Positions 55,809-64,000 of a stretch of DNA of 64,000 nucleotides are shown piece by piece (position 1 is the stretch's first letter; each line of letters starts with the position of its first letter). The position numbers and the translations under genes are program-made. Under the pieces are notes generated by a model. That model was not told where the DNA came from. It searched no databases and saw nothing but the letters and a program-made list of their open reading frames with translations. The stretch is from Rhodopseudomonas pentothenatexigens. Its GTDB lineage: Bacteria; Pseudomonadota; Alphaproteobacteria; Rhizobiales; Xanthobacteraceae. The stretch lies in NCBI RefSeq assembly GCF_900218015.1, contig NZ_UFQQ01000005.1, positions 1 through 64,000 of the forward strand, written 5' to 3'.

Positions 55809-56866
55809 TGCGTGACGATGTCCTGGTACCGGTCGATTTGCGCTTCGCTCAATGTGCGGGCGGTCTCACCGCGATGGTGGCCTTGATACCACTCGACCAC
55901 CCAGTCGAGCGCCTGTGAAAGCGGCAGCTTCGGGGTCCATTTCAACACCTGCCGCGCCTTGCTGCAGTCGAGCCGGAGCTGGTTGGCCTCGTGAGGATTG
56001 GCGGCGTTGTCGAGGGTCCAGGCCGCGCCGTTGCCCCAGCGCGTGCGCATGTGCTCGACGATGGCGCGGACAGGCTGGGCGTCGGTCTCCTCCGGCCCGA
56101 AATTGAAGGTGGGATCGGCTTGCAGACGCTGCTTCACGATCGCCTCGGCGATCACCAGATAGCCGTGCAGCGGTTCCAGCACGTGTTGCCACGGCCGCAC
56201 CGCGTCGGGATACCGGATCACGACCTGCTGCCCCGCCATGAAGCCGCGGACGATATCCGGGATCAGCCGGTCGCGCGCCCAGTCACCGCCGCCGATCACA
56301 TTCCCGGCGCGCGCGCTGCCGACGACCAGCTTCTGCGCGTCGAAGAACGAACGGCGATAGGCGTCGATCGCCAGTTCGCAGCACGCCTTACTGTTGGAGT
56401 AGGGATCGAACCCGCCGAGCCTGTCGGTTTCGCGATAGCCCCAGGCCCATTCCTTGTTGTCGTACACCTTGTCGGTGGTGATCATCACCGCGGCTTCGAT
56501 GCTCGGGGTGTGCCGGATCGCTTCGAGGACGTTGACGGTGCCCATCAGATTGGTCGCGTAAGTCTCGACCGGGTCGGCATAGGATTGCCGGACGATCGCC
56601 TGCGCGGCCAGATGAAACACGATTTGGGGCCGAGACGTCTCGAACACCCGGCGGAGCGCGGCGAGATCGCGGATGTCGGCCTCATGATGCGCGACGACGC
56701 TGCCGATCTCCGCCTGAGCGAACAGGCTGGGCGTGGTCGGAGGCGCGAGCGCGTAGCCGGTCACCTCGGCGCCGAGCCGCGACAGCCACAGCGTCAGCCA
56801 GCTTCCCTTGAAGCCGGTGTGGCCGGTGACGAGGATGCGCCGTCCTTTCCAGAATGCGGCGTCCAT
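55805..56866 (-). CDS. rfbG: CDP-glucose 4,6-dehydratase
   Basis: 353 residues from MDAAFWKGRRILVTGHTGFK. The NAD motif GHTGFKGSWL is diagnostic for RfbG; HLAAQAIVRQSYADPVETYA (about residue 81) and ITTDKVYDNKEWAWGYRETD (about 125) with the YSNSK catalytic pair at PYSNSKACCE also fit. It converts CDP-glucose to CDP-4-keto-6-deoxyglucose. Its start overlaps the stop of rfbF (TGATG). The next step in known pathways is RfbH dehydration, but no RfbH gene lies here. Confidence 0.95.
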   Translation of the reverse strand: MDAAFWKGRRILVTGHTGFKGSWLTLWLSRLGAEVTGYALAPPTTPSLFAQAEIGSVVAHHEADIRDLAALRRVFETSRPQIVFHLAAQAIVRQSYADPVETYATNLMGTVNVLEAIRHTPSIEAAVMITTDKVYDNKEWAWGYRETDRLGGFDPYSNSKACCELAIDAYRRSFFDAQKLVVGSARAGNVIGGGDWARDRLIPDIVRGFMAGQQVVIRYPDAVRPWQHVLEPLHGYLVIAEAIVKQRLQADPTFNFGPEETDAQPVRAIVEHMRTRWGNGAAWTLDNAANPHEANQLRLDCSKARQVLKWTPKLPLSQALDWVVEWYQGHHRGETARTLSEAQIDRYQDIVTQ

Positions 56867-57630
56867 CACCAGATCTTCCAGGGGGCCTTCGTTTCCCACA
56901 TGCGCTCGAGATTGATCTTGTCGCGCAGCGTGTCCATCGGCTGCCAGAAGTCGCGATGGACGAAGGCGGACAAATTACGCTCGCGCGCGAGGCGCTCCAT
57001 CGGCTCGCGTTCCCAGATGGTGGCGTCGTCCTCGATGTAGTCGATCACCTTGGGCGACAGCACGAAGTATCCGCCGTTCACCCAGCCGCCTTCGCCGGCC
57101 GGCTTCTCCTGAAAGCCGATGATTCGATCGCTCTCCATGTCGAGGACGCCAAAACGTCCGGGCGGCTGCACCGCCGTCACCGTCGCGAGGCAGCCCTCCG
57201 CCTTGTGGAACGCGATCAGCGCATTGACGTCGACATTGGAGAGACCGTCGCCATAGGTGAAGCAGAACGCGTCGCCACGAATGTGGCTGCGGACGCGCTT
57301 CAACCGGCCGCCGGTCTGGGTCTCTTCACCGGTGTCGATGAAGGTGACGCGCCATGGCTCGGCGTGAACTTGGTGGACCTCGATCTTGTTGTTGGCGATG
57401 TCGAGTGTCACGTCCGACATGTGCAGGAAATAATTGGCGAAGTATTCCTTGAACATGTACCCCTTGTAGCCGAGGCAGACGATGAAGTCGTTCAGACCGA
57501 AGCAAGAGTAATATTTCATAATATGCCAAATGATCGGTCTGTTTCCGATCTCGACCATCGGCTTGGGACGTGCCGAAGTCTCCTCGGCAATGCGCGTGCC
57601 CTTACCGCCCGCAAGGATAACGACCTGCAT
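56866..57630 (-). CDS. rfbF: Glucose-1-phosphate cytidylyltransferase
   Basis: 254 residues from MQVVILAGGKGTRIAEETSA (start 57630). The nucleotidyltransferase signature GGKGTRIAEETSARPKPMV is specific for RfbF; YKGYMFKEYFANYFLH and FTYGDGLSNVDVNALIAFH (about residue 130) and HRDFWQPMDTLRDKINLE at the C-terminus confirm it. It makes CDP-glucose from glucose-1-P and CTP. First gene of a five-gene minus-strand operon in which all junctions overlap. Confidence 0.96.
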   Translation of the reverse strand: MQVVILAGGKGTRIAEETSARPKPMVEIGNRPIIWHIMKYYSCFGLNDFIVCLGYKGYMFKEYFANYFLHMSDVTLDIANNKIEVHQVHAEPWRVTFIDTGEETQTGGRLKRVRSHIRGDAFCFTYGDGLSNVDVNALIAFHKAEGCLATVTAVQPPGRFGVLDMESDRIIGFQEKPAGEGGWVNGGYFVLSPKVIDYIEDDATIWEREPMERLARERNLSAFVHRDFWQPMDTLRDKINLERMWETKAPWKIW

Positions 57631-57876
57631 GTTCTCTCGCCAAGCTCGGGAAGTTGCCAATAAGACACAGATTTTCGGCTTCTATCGCATCAATTCCGGC
57701 ATCCTGCAATTGGATTGCCCCGATTGTCGAGCGTGCTCCACACCTCCGACCGTGCTTGGCTTCGTCGGTCTCTTGAAGGCATTTCGGCTTTAACGTAATA
57801 AAGCAGCGCGGTGGTGACATGCTGCGCCGGGACATCTCCAGACTGTCGTCGTTGGCAATCCTGAAAGGCAGATCGC

Positions 57877-59043
57877 TTGGAACGTATTCCGGTTTTTGCG
57901 CCGTATATCGGCGTCGACACGCTTAAGCATCTCACCGATGCGCTCGATGTCGGCTGGTTGGGCATGGGTGCCACCACCAAGGACTTCGAAGAGCGGATAC
58001 AGACTTTTCTGGAGACGGATCGGATCGTCGTCGCGACCAATACGGGAACTTCGGCCCTGCATATCGCGCTGTTGGCAGCTGGTTTGCAGCCGGGCGACGA
58101 GGTGATCGTTCCCTCGTTCGATTATGTCGCCGACCATCAGGCCATCCGGCTGGCGGGCGGTGTCCCGGTGATGTGTGACATCCGCGACGACAATCTCGGA
58201 ATCGATGTCGAAAAGGCGGCGAGCCTGGTGACCGACCGGACCCGCGCGATCATTCCGCTGCACTTCGCCGGCATCCCCTGCGACCAGGCGGGCGTCTATG
58301 CGCTGGCGAACAAGCATGGGCTGCGCGTCATCGAGGACGCGATGCACGGCTTCGGCACCCGGATCGACGGACGGCGGATCGGCTCCTACGGCGACATCTG
58401 CACCTACAGCTTCGATCCGGTGAAGATCGTCACCAGCATCGACGGCGGCTGCGTCGTGCTGAAAAGCGAGCAGGAGGCCGAGCACCTGCAGCGGATGCGG
58501 TTTCTCGGGGTCAACAAGGAGACCTCGCTGCGCTACAAGAACAAGCGTGCCTGGGATTATGACGTTCACTGCGACGGCTTCCGCTATCACCTGACCAACA
58601 TCATGGCCAGCGTCGGCGTCTCGCAGATCAAGCGCGCGGAAGAATTCATCTCGACCCGCCAGGCGGTTTGCCGCGCCTACAGCAACGCTTTTCGGACGCT
58701 CGACGGGGTGCGTGTCCCGGCCACCGATTTCACCGACGTTTCACCGTTCATCTATTCGCTGCGCGTGCTCGACGGGCGTCGCGAGGCGCTGATCGCCCAT
58801 ATGGACGCGTGCGGGATCGACGTCGGCATCCACTTCATCCCGGTGCACAAGCACACGCATTTCGCGAACTGTCGCCGCAGCGACATGAGCGTCACCGACA
58901 AGGTGGTCGAGGAGGTGCTGACGCTGCCGCTGCACTCGCGCATGGCGCCGGAAGCCGTCGAGCGGGTGATCGACGGCGTCACCAGCTTCTTCGGCGCGTC
59001 GGCTGCGGTCCCGGCCTATTCCCGGCGAACCGCGGCGGTCTGA
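57877..59043 (+). CDS. DegT/DnrJ/EryC1/StrS sugar aminotransferase
   Basis: 388 residues from a TTG start preceded by GAAAGG at 8 nt. PLP-enzyme landmarks: ATNTGTSALHIALLAAGLQP (about residue 54), PSFDYVADHQAI, PLHFAGIPCD and VIEDAMHGFGTRIDG. The catalytic lysine is present in TYSFDPVKIVTSIDGG (about 186), so it is an aminotransferase, not a His-type dehydrase. It aminates a keto-sugar nucleotide; GDP-4-keto-6-deoxymannose from Gmd (giving GDP-perosamine) or the CDP-sugar are candidates. Followed after 4 bp by the next gene. Confidence 0.88.
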   Translation: MERIPVFAPYIGVDTLKHLTDALDVGWLGMGATTKDFEERIQTFLETDRIVVATNTGTSALHIALLAAGLQPGDEVIVPSFDYVADHQAIRLAGGVPVMCDIRDDNLGIDVEKAASLVTDRTRAIIPLHFAGIPCDQAGVYALANKHGLRVIEDAMHGFGTRIDGRRIGSYGDICTYSFDPVKIVTSIDGGCVVLKSEQEAEHLQRMRFLGVNKETSLRYKNKRAWDYDVHCDGFRYHLTNIMASVGVSQIKRAEEFISTRQAVCRAYSNAFRTLDGVRVPATDFTDVSPFIYSLRVLDGRREALIAHMDACGIDVGIHFIPVHKHTHFANCRRSDMSVTDKVVEEVLTLPLHSRMAPEAVERVIDGVTSFFGASAAVPAYSRRTAAV

Positions 59044-59047
59044 TCGA

Positions 59048-60778
59048 ATGTCGACCCTGTTACGCAAGATCAAGGCGCTGTTTCGGCCCGTCGTCGAAGA
59101 GGTGCGCGTTGCCAAGGGCACCCAGAAGCGTAGCGGCGAACTACCGGACTGGGCCGCAATCATCGCGACCAATCCGACATTGTGGGCCGATGCCAAGAAG
59201 CGCGCGGAGACCGGTCCGCGCGTGCTGATGGCGACGGCGGTCGGCGGCCATCCGCAGTTCACCGTTCTGGAAAGCGCGCTCAACATCGCCCTGACGTTGC
59301 GCGGCGTGAAAGTCGACACTCTGATCTGCGATGCGGCGTTGCCCGCCTGCCTGCGTTCCAAGATCAGCGGCATCGATCCGCAGCGGCTGGTCCGGGGCGA
59401 GTTGTCCCAGGTGTTCTGCGAAGGCTGCTACGAGCGCGGGAAGGCGGTTTTCGGCAAGACCGATCTGGAGCGCATCGAACTCGGACGTCTGCTGACCGAT
59501 GAAGATCGCCAGCGCGCCCAGGAATTGTCGCGCACCGTTCCGACCGCCGAGATCGCCGACTTCCAGTTCGACGGATTGCCGGTCGGCGAGCACTGCAGCG
59601 CGGGTGCGCTTCGCTATTACGGCATCGGCGATCTTTCCGGCGAGCCGGAAGGTGACGAGGTGCTGCGCCGCTATCTCGAATCCGGACTGCTCGTAGTGCT
59701 GGCGATGCGTCGCCTGCTGCAGACGAACCGCTACGACGCCATCGTCACCAATCACGGGATCTATACCCCGCACGGCATCATCAACGCGGTGGCGCGGTCC
59801 GCGAACATTCACACCGTGGCCTGGAATCTGGCCTATCGCGCGCAATGCGCGATCTTCAGCCACAACGACACCTATCATCACACCCTGATGAACGAGCCGG
59901 TGTCGGCCTGGGAAAACATGGCGTGGTCGCCGAAGCACGAGAAGGACATCCTGACCTATCTCGACAGCCGGCGCGGCGGCAGTCGCGACTGGATCTGGTT
60001 CAATCGCGACGCCGACGAGGATATGGCGCGCTTCGCCGCGGAGGTCGGGCTCGATCTCAAGAAGCCGATCATCGGGATGCTGACCAATGTCGTCTGGGAC
60101 GCGCAGCTGCATTATCCGGCGAATGCCTTCTCGGGCATGCTCGATTGGGTCGAGCAGACCGTGAAGTACTTCGCCGGCCGCCCCGATTTGCAACTGGTTG
60201 TTCGGGTGCATCCCGGCGAGCTGGCGCCGCCCGGTGGTCAGACGGTGTCGCGCCAGCCGGTCGCCGAGGCGATCATGAGCTATTGCGGCGGCAACCTGCC
60301 GCCGAATATCTTCATCATCCCTCCGGAGAGCAAGACCAGCACCTACGCCGTCGCCGACCGCTGCAATGCGGTCATCATCTACGGCACCAAGACCGGCGTC
60401 GAGCTGACCGCGCGGGGCATTCCGGTAATCGTCGCCGGCGAGGCGTGGATCCGCAACAAGGGGCTCACGATGGATGTCGAGAGCTCGGCGGCGTATTTCA
60501 GCCTGCTCGACACGTTGCCGCTGGCGAGCCGGCTGGACGAGGCGCAGACGGTGCGTGCGCGTAAATACGCGTATCACTTCTTCTTCCGACGAATGGTCCC
60601 GGTGCCGTTCCTGGTGTCGGTTCCGGATTCGTGGCCGCCGTACCGGATCGAGCTGTCGCGGCTCGACGAATTGCTGCCGACGCGGTTTCCGGGGCTGGAC
60701 GTGCTCTGCGACGGCATCGTCTCGGGTGCGCCGTTCATCTACGAAGCCGAACGGCTGACTCCGCACGATCTGCACTGA
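59048..60778 (+). CDS. Capsule-type polysaccharide biosynthesis protein (KpsC/KpsS-like)
   Basis: 576 residues, predicted cytosolic. Near the C-terminus LVVRVHPGELAPPG (about residue 390), FIIPPESKTSTYAVADRCNA (about 425) and IIYGTKTGVELTARGIPVIV (about 445) have the pattern of Capsule_synth and CDP-glycerol-type transferases (HP motif, then G-x-E-x(4)-G-x-PV). The N-terminal half contains GPRVLMATAVGGHPQFTVLE. It probably transfers a sugar or Kdo-like unit to a lipid-linked chain; the exact reaction is unknown. Coupled to the DegT gene (4-bp gap). Confidence 0.7.
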   Translation: MSTLLRKIKALFRPVVEEVRVAKGTQKRSGELPDWAAIIATNPTLWADAKKRAETGPRVLMATAVGGHPQFTVLESALNIALTLRGVKVDTLICDAALPACLRSKISGIDPQRLVRGELSQVFCEGCYERGKAVFGKTDLERIELGRLLTDEDRQRAQELSRTVPTAEIADFQFDGLPVGEHCSAGALRYYGIGDLSGEPEGDEVLRRYLESGLLVVLAMRRLLQTNRYDAIVTNHGIYTPHGIINAVARSANIHTVAWNLAYRAQCAIFSHNDTYHHTLMNEPVSAWENMAWSPKHEKDILTYLDSRRGGSRDWIWFNRDADEDMARFAAEVGLDLKKPIIGMLTNVVWDAQLHYPANAFSGMLDWVEQTVKYFAGRPDLQLVVRVHPGELAPPGGQTVSRQPVAEAIMSYCGGNLPPNIFIIPPESKTSTYAVADRCNAVIIYGTKTGVELTARGIPVIVAGEAWIRNKGLTMDVESSAAYFSLLDTLPLASRLDEAQTVRARKYAYHFFFRRMVPVPFLVSVPDSWPPYRIELSRLDELLPTRFPGLDVLCDGIVSGAPFIYEAERLTPHDLH

Positions 60779-60852
60779 ACCACATGGCCGGCGATGATCG
60801 CCGCCGGCAGGAGAGGGGCACATCGTCTCTGCGGGTCCGCCGCGATCGGCGG

Positions 60853-62274
60853 CTAGGCCAGCATTTCCTTCAGCAGCGCAGCCTGCCTGTCGTTGAGCGG
60901 CCGTCCGGCCGCGTGCCGATACACCGTCATGAACATGTCGGCGAGTTTTGCGGGGTCGGGAAAGGCTTCCTCGACTCGGCGTGTGCCGCGCGCGGCGAGA
61001 TCCCGAAGCAATTCGGGCGATTGTTCGGCCTTGGCGATCGCGTCGGCAATGCTGCGCTCGTCGAGCGCGTCGAACAGAATCGCGGCGTCGCCGACGACCT
61101 CGGGCTTGCAGGTCGCGGTCGAGGACAGCACCGGCAGGCCGTACTGGAACGCTTCGATCAGTGGAAGGCCGAGGCCTTCGAAGGTCGAGGGATGCACCAG
61201 ATAGCTGGCCTTCTTGAACAGCGCGATCAGCTGCGGCAGCGGAATCGATCCAGGGAACAGGACCTGGTCCTGCAGCTTCAGCCGCTCCCATTCGGCCTTG
61301 ATCTCCGGCCAGTTGGTCGTCTTGGTGCGGCCGGGACAGACCAGGTTGACGCGAAGACCGCGCTCGTCGCGCAGCAATGCGACTGCCCGCAACAGCCGAA
61401 TGTGATTCTTGGTCGGCCACGTGGTCGACGGAAACAGGCCGAACCGCTCCGGCGTTCCGGGAGGAAGTTCAACCAGGGACGTATCTTCCTTGAACAGCGG
61501 CGGCTTGCGGGGAATGACGGCGATCTTGTCGGGGTCCAGGCCGTAGTGCCGGGCGAGGTCCTGTTTCACCCAGCGCGTCGCCGTCACCACCATCTTCGCC
61601 TTGCGGCAACCGTCGCCGAACAGCTCGTCCATCCATTCCGCCTCGCCCTCCGAGAACAGCTCCTTCTCGTGCAGGTGCGGCAGACCCCAGGGTTCGAACA
61701 CGAACGGGACCGACGTGTCGAAGTGATGCGGATAGGGGAAGTGGATGACGTCGACACCCTGGTCTTTCAGGATTCGATCGCCGTTGCCGGGCGGAAGACT
61801 CGCAGCGCCGTAGCGTAGCCCGGCGTAGACGCGCCAGACAATCGGGGTCCAGTGTCGGAAAACGCGGTACTTCCTGGCGAGCGCGGTTACGCGGGGACTC
61901 ATCGGCCGTTCCATGAAACGCCGATGGAATTGCGCGATGGTCTCTTCACCGAGCGGCAGCGCCGCTGCCAGTTTCTGGAAGCGAGGGCTGTAGCGCTTCG
62001 CCTGTGCTTCTTGCGCCACGTACCAGGTGTAGCTGACCGGCCATGGAATCGAGCGCATGCTGGGCCCAAGGAACGGGTCCAGTTCGTGCGTGCTCTTCGT
62101 CAGCCCGATCACCAAAACGGGGTCGTCCGGGCGCGTGTCCCGCAACGCCTCCAGCAGAGTGAACAGCGCAGTTTCCGTGCCGCCGGTGACCTTGGTCGAC
62201 ACCTGCGCGTCGATCGCAACCAGAAACGGCCGAGGGCTGGGAACGTTCAATGCGGCTTCCGAAGATCGAGGCAC
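60853..62274 (-). CDS. Glycosyltransferase family 4 (GT-B)
   Basis: 473 residues from a GTG start at 62274 that lies inside the end of the upstream gene. The C-terminal Rossmann domain has the retaining GT4 motif HPSTFEGLGLPLIEAFQYGL (about residue 365, E-x7-E) and SSTATCKPEVVGDAAILFDA; the donor loop LFPSTTWPTKNHIRLLRAVA (about 270) is also typical. The N-terminus VAIDAQVSTKVTGGTETALF is the acceptor-side glycine loop. It adds one sugar to the surface polysaccharide; donor unknown (GDP- or CDP-sugars are made locally). Confidence 0.88.
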   Translation of the reverse strand: MPRSSEAALNVPSPRPFLVAIDAQVSTKVTGGTETALFTLLEALRDTRPDDPVLVIGLTKSTHELDPFLGPSMRSIPWPVSYTWYVAQEAQAKRYSPRFQKLAAALPLGEETIAQFHRRFMERPMSPRVTALARKYRVFRHWTPIVWRVYAGLRYGAASLPPGNGDRILKDQGVDVIHFPYPHHFDTSVPFVFEPWGLPHLHEKELFSEGEAEWMDELFGDGCRKAKMVVTATRWVKQDLARHYGLDPDKIAVIPRKPPLFKEDTSLVELPPGTPERFGLFPSTTWPTKNHIRLLRAVALLRDERGLRVNLVCPGRTKTTNWPEIKAEWERLKLQDQVLFPGSIPLPQLIALFKKASYLVHPSTFEGLGLPLIEAFQYGLPVLSSTATCKPEVVGDAAILFDALDERSIADAIAKAEQSPELLRDLAARGTRRVEEAFPDPAKLADMFMTVYRHAAGRPLNDRQAALLKEMLA

Positions 62275-63152
62275 ACGACGGCGCGCGCAGCCGCGGGCAT
62301 ATCTGGGTCGCGTTCCGGCTGCTTGACGAAATTATAGTAGCGAAGCCCGGCGGCGGCCTCCGGGGTGGTGACCTGCCAGCCGTTCGGCGAGGTGCTGTAG
62401 ATCGTTCGGTTGGCGACTTCGCCGCCGAAGCTCTGAACGACATCGTCGACCCCGGCGCTGTCGAAGATCTGCAGCCAGTCCTGATCTTCCTTGTATCCGT
62501 AGGGCAGCGTCAGCAGCAACTGGCCACCGGGAATGAGAAGGTCGCGGAACGTCGCCAGAGCGGACCGATAGCCGAACAGATCCTTGGCCGGCTGAGGTTT
62601 GGCCAGATTCTCCGCGAACGGCGGAGACGGAATTGGCCACATCCCGACGTGCTCGAGAGTCGAAATGCACACGATCGAGTCGAACGTGCCGGATCGCAGC
62701 AGCGGCTTGCGGAAGTCGCCGTGGACGAAGGACAGATTGCGTCGCATCGGAAACTGATCGATGATCAGCGACCAGATCACCAGCTCGCGCTTGGTGAGCT
62801 TGTCGTGAGCGAGGATCCACGGCTCGTTCAGCACCGAGCCGGCGTCGATCATCGGTCTATCGGACGCTTTGAGATTGGCCAGCGACCACGGAATTTCCAC
62901 GCATCGCTCGTCGATATGCGGGCCGTAGCCGTCCGGCAAAGGCGCCTGTTCGGCGAACCGCCGCATCATGTCGGCGCTGGCGATCGTGTCGATCATCAGC
63001 TGATTCTTGAACTTGGCGTATCCCGGGGACCACGGAATCCGGCCGCCCCGGATGTACTGGTCGAGAAAGCTCAATTTGCCCGACGTGGCCGCGGCGATGG
63101 TCGCCGGCGGTGCGACCTTCGAGGCGAGGCGGCGGAGAATTCGATTGAACAT
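62247..63152 (-). CDS. SAM-dependent methyltransferase-like protein
   Basis: 301 residues. The core FDSIVCISTLEHVGMWP (about residue 160) resembles motif IV of class I methyltransferases, preceded by LSFVHGDFRKP and followed by LLIPGGQLLLTLPYGYKEDQ (about 205). The usual glycine-rich SAM motif I is replaced by PMIDAGSVLNEPWILAH (about 97), which is divergent. It might methylate the terminal sugar of the polysaccharide. First of a two-gene minus-strand unit with the GT4 gene (28-bp overlap). Confidence 0.75.
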   Translation of the reverse strand: MFNRILRRLASKVAPPATIAAATSGKLSFLDQYIRGGRIPWSPGYAKFKNQLMIDTIASADMMRRFAEQAPLPDGYGPHIDERCVEIPWSLANLKASDRPMIDAGSVLNEPWILAHDKLTKRELVIWSLIIDQFPMRRNLSFVHGDFRKPLLRSGTFDSIVCISTLEHVGMWPIPSPPFAENLAKPQPAKDLFGYRSALATFRDLLIPGGQLLLTLPYGYKEDQDWLQIFDSAGVDDVVQSFGGEVANRTIYSTSPNGWQVTTPEAAAGLRYYNFVKQPERDPDMPAAARAVVCLDLRKPH

Positions 63153-63682
63153 TGTCTGGAGTCCGTCGCTGCCGGGATGGCACTATCGTGCCGTTCGGTC
63201 GTCTGGGCACGTCTGCGAAAGGCTTGATTTGTCGTCGAGAACCGCGTCGCACGGGAAATCGGGACCGGACCGCTGCGCTTGTCGCCGGTGCTGTTAGCAC
63301 ACTCCATTTTGCACCGACAACCCATATTATCCGGGCGGCCCGATCTGTGGATTGTGATTGCGTGCGGCGACGTCTCGGCGGTCCGGCCAACCGTGAAATC
63401 TGCGGGCGCGGACATCGTCGGGAAGAGACTCGCCCGGCCTTGAATCCGCGCCGTTGGTTGATCGGCGCACGGCGGCGGGAGCCGTGCCGACTCGCCCGAT
63501 TTCCCCGATTGTGGCCGCGGTTCCGCTCTCGCGGGAATTTGGGAGGGGGGCGTCTTTGGGGTAGATTTCCGGCCTGCAAATCCGTATCGGAGGGAGGGCG
63601 AAGCCGGGTCCGGGCGGGCGCGGCCGAGCCTGTTGGGCTGCCGTTTCGAACGGCGGCGCCGGCCTTCAAAGTGCCCGAACAG
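63153..63682. other. Divergent intergenic region upstream of the exporter gene
   Basis: 530 bp without a supported gene. Reading frames on both strands are short and Arg/Pro-rich. AT-richer patches near 63290-63350 (CATATTAT) may hold promoters for the divergent methyltransferase and exporter genes. I see no tRNA-like fold or strong repeat. Confidence 0.5.
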
Positions 63683-64000
63683 ATGGCTTTCATGACAGCA
63701 AATTCGAACAGGCAGGACGACGACGGCGGCATGCAGTCGGCCGGCGGCACGATCCTGATCCGGCCGCACAGCGGATTGACCCGGCTGGGCATCCCGCAGG
63801 TGTTCGAATACAGCTATCTGCTGAAGTTCTTCGTGCTGCGCAATCTACGTGCACGCTATCGTCCGACGCTTCTCGGCTACGGCTGGATCGTGCTGCGGCC
63901 CGCGCTGCTCTGCCTGGTCTACGCCCTCGTGTTCGGCCATCTACTCGGGGTGCAGAGCCCCGGCGTACCGATGGTGCTGTTCGTGTTCTTCGGCGTGGTC
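63683..64000 (+). CDS. Polysaccharide ABC-2 transporter permease, N-terminal part (Wzm/KpsM-like)
   Basis: 106 residues before the window edge. After a variable N-terminus (RQDDDGGMQSAGGTILIRP), LLKFFVLRNLRARYRPTLLG and YGWIVLRPALLCLVYALVFG are the hallmark start of ABC-2 permeases exporting O-antigen or capsule: an amphipathic R-x-R helix then the first transmembrane helix. An ATP-binding subunit (Wzt/KpsT) is expected just past the right edge. Alternative ATG at 63692. Its presence indicates that the locus uses the ABC-dependent export route. Confidence 0.85.
   Translation, partial: MAFMTANSNRQDDDGGMQSAGGTILIRPHSGLTRLGIPQVFEYSYLLKFFVLRNLRARYRPTLLGYGWIVLRPALLCLVYALVFGHLLGVQSPGVPMVLFVFFGVV

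Overview
The window looks like a chromosomal segment of a high-GC purple non-sulfur alphaproteobacterium of the Bradyrhizobium family, most likely Rhodopseudomonas palustris or a close relative. Supporting signs are a tRNA-His with A73 and no G-1, phasins, a trxB-lsrB pair, a greA-carB neighbourhood, a copper nitrite reductase with its NnrR-type regulator, and several families of GC-rich intergenic palindromes. The assignment comes from recognising the proteins, not from a database search.

Layout. 0-8 kb: rpsU, purKE, two cyclic-di-GMP proteins, two DUF465 proteins and an LhgO-like oxidase. 8-11.3 kb: a PotGHI-type polyamine importer without a binding protein in view, preceded by a frameshifted coding remnant. 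11.4-17.2 kb: an AsmA protein, the ScoAB CoA-transferase and an FtsH protease with a heat-shock-type promoter. 17.2-20.8 kb: a small secreted protein and a ferric-iron importer (permease plus binding protein, no ATPase in view). 21.3-25.4 kb: a three-gene, translationally coupled cassette of a beta-CASP RNase, a PRPP-synthase homologue and a nucleoside/AMP phosphorylase homologue. 25.5-28.8 kb: nirV, nirK, a DUF1858 protein and nnrR, with two Crp/Fnr-type boxes between nirK and the DUF1858 gene. 28.9-30.1 kb: VapBC and a promoter-led non-coding element. 30.1-33.6 kb: a PdhS/DivJ/PleC-like histidine kinase with a degenerate ATPase domain.

33.9-48.8 kb: two phasins with a likely PhaR operator, tRNA-His, small proteins, a ParA-like ATPase, a candidate anti-Shine-Dalgarno small RNA downstream of lsrB, trxB, an Lrp regulator, DoxX, greA, carB with a terminator and a tRNA-like element in its leader, an iron-sulfur-type flavoprotein and msrA-msrB. 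48.9-64 kb: a surface-polysaccharide locus. It makes GDP-mannose and GDP-4-keto-6-deoxymannose (ManB, ManC, Gmd), and CDP-4-keto-6-deoxyglucose (RfbF, RfbG) feeding an epimerase and a C-methyltransferase. It also holds a DegT aminotransferase, a NeuD-type acyltransferase, glycosyltransferases, a methyltransferase and the start of a Wzm-type exporter, which runs off the right edge.

The observations most worth a second look are the tRNA-like element and terminator in front of carB, the anti-SD small RNA after lsrB, the degenerate kinase, the RNA/nucleotide cassette, the element at 29.65-30.06 kb, and the CDP-sugar pathway that has a C-methyltransferase but no RfbH.
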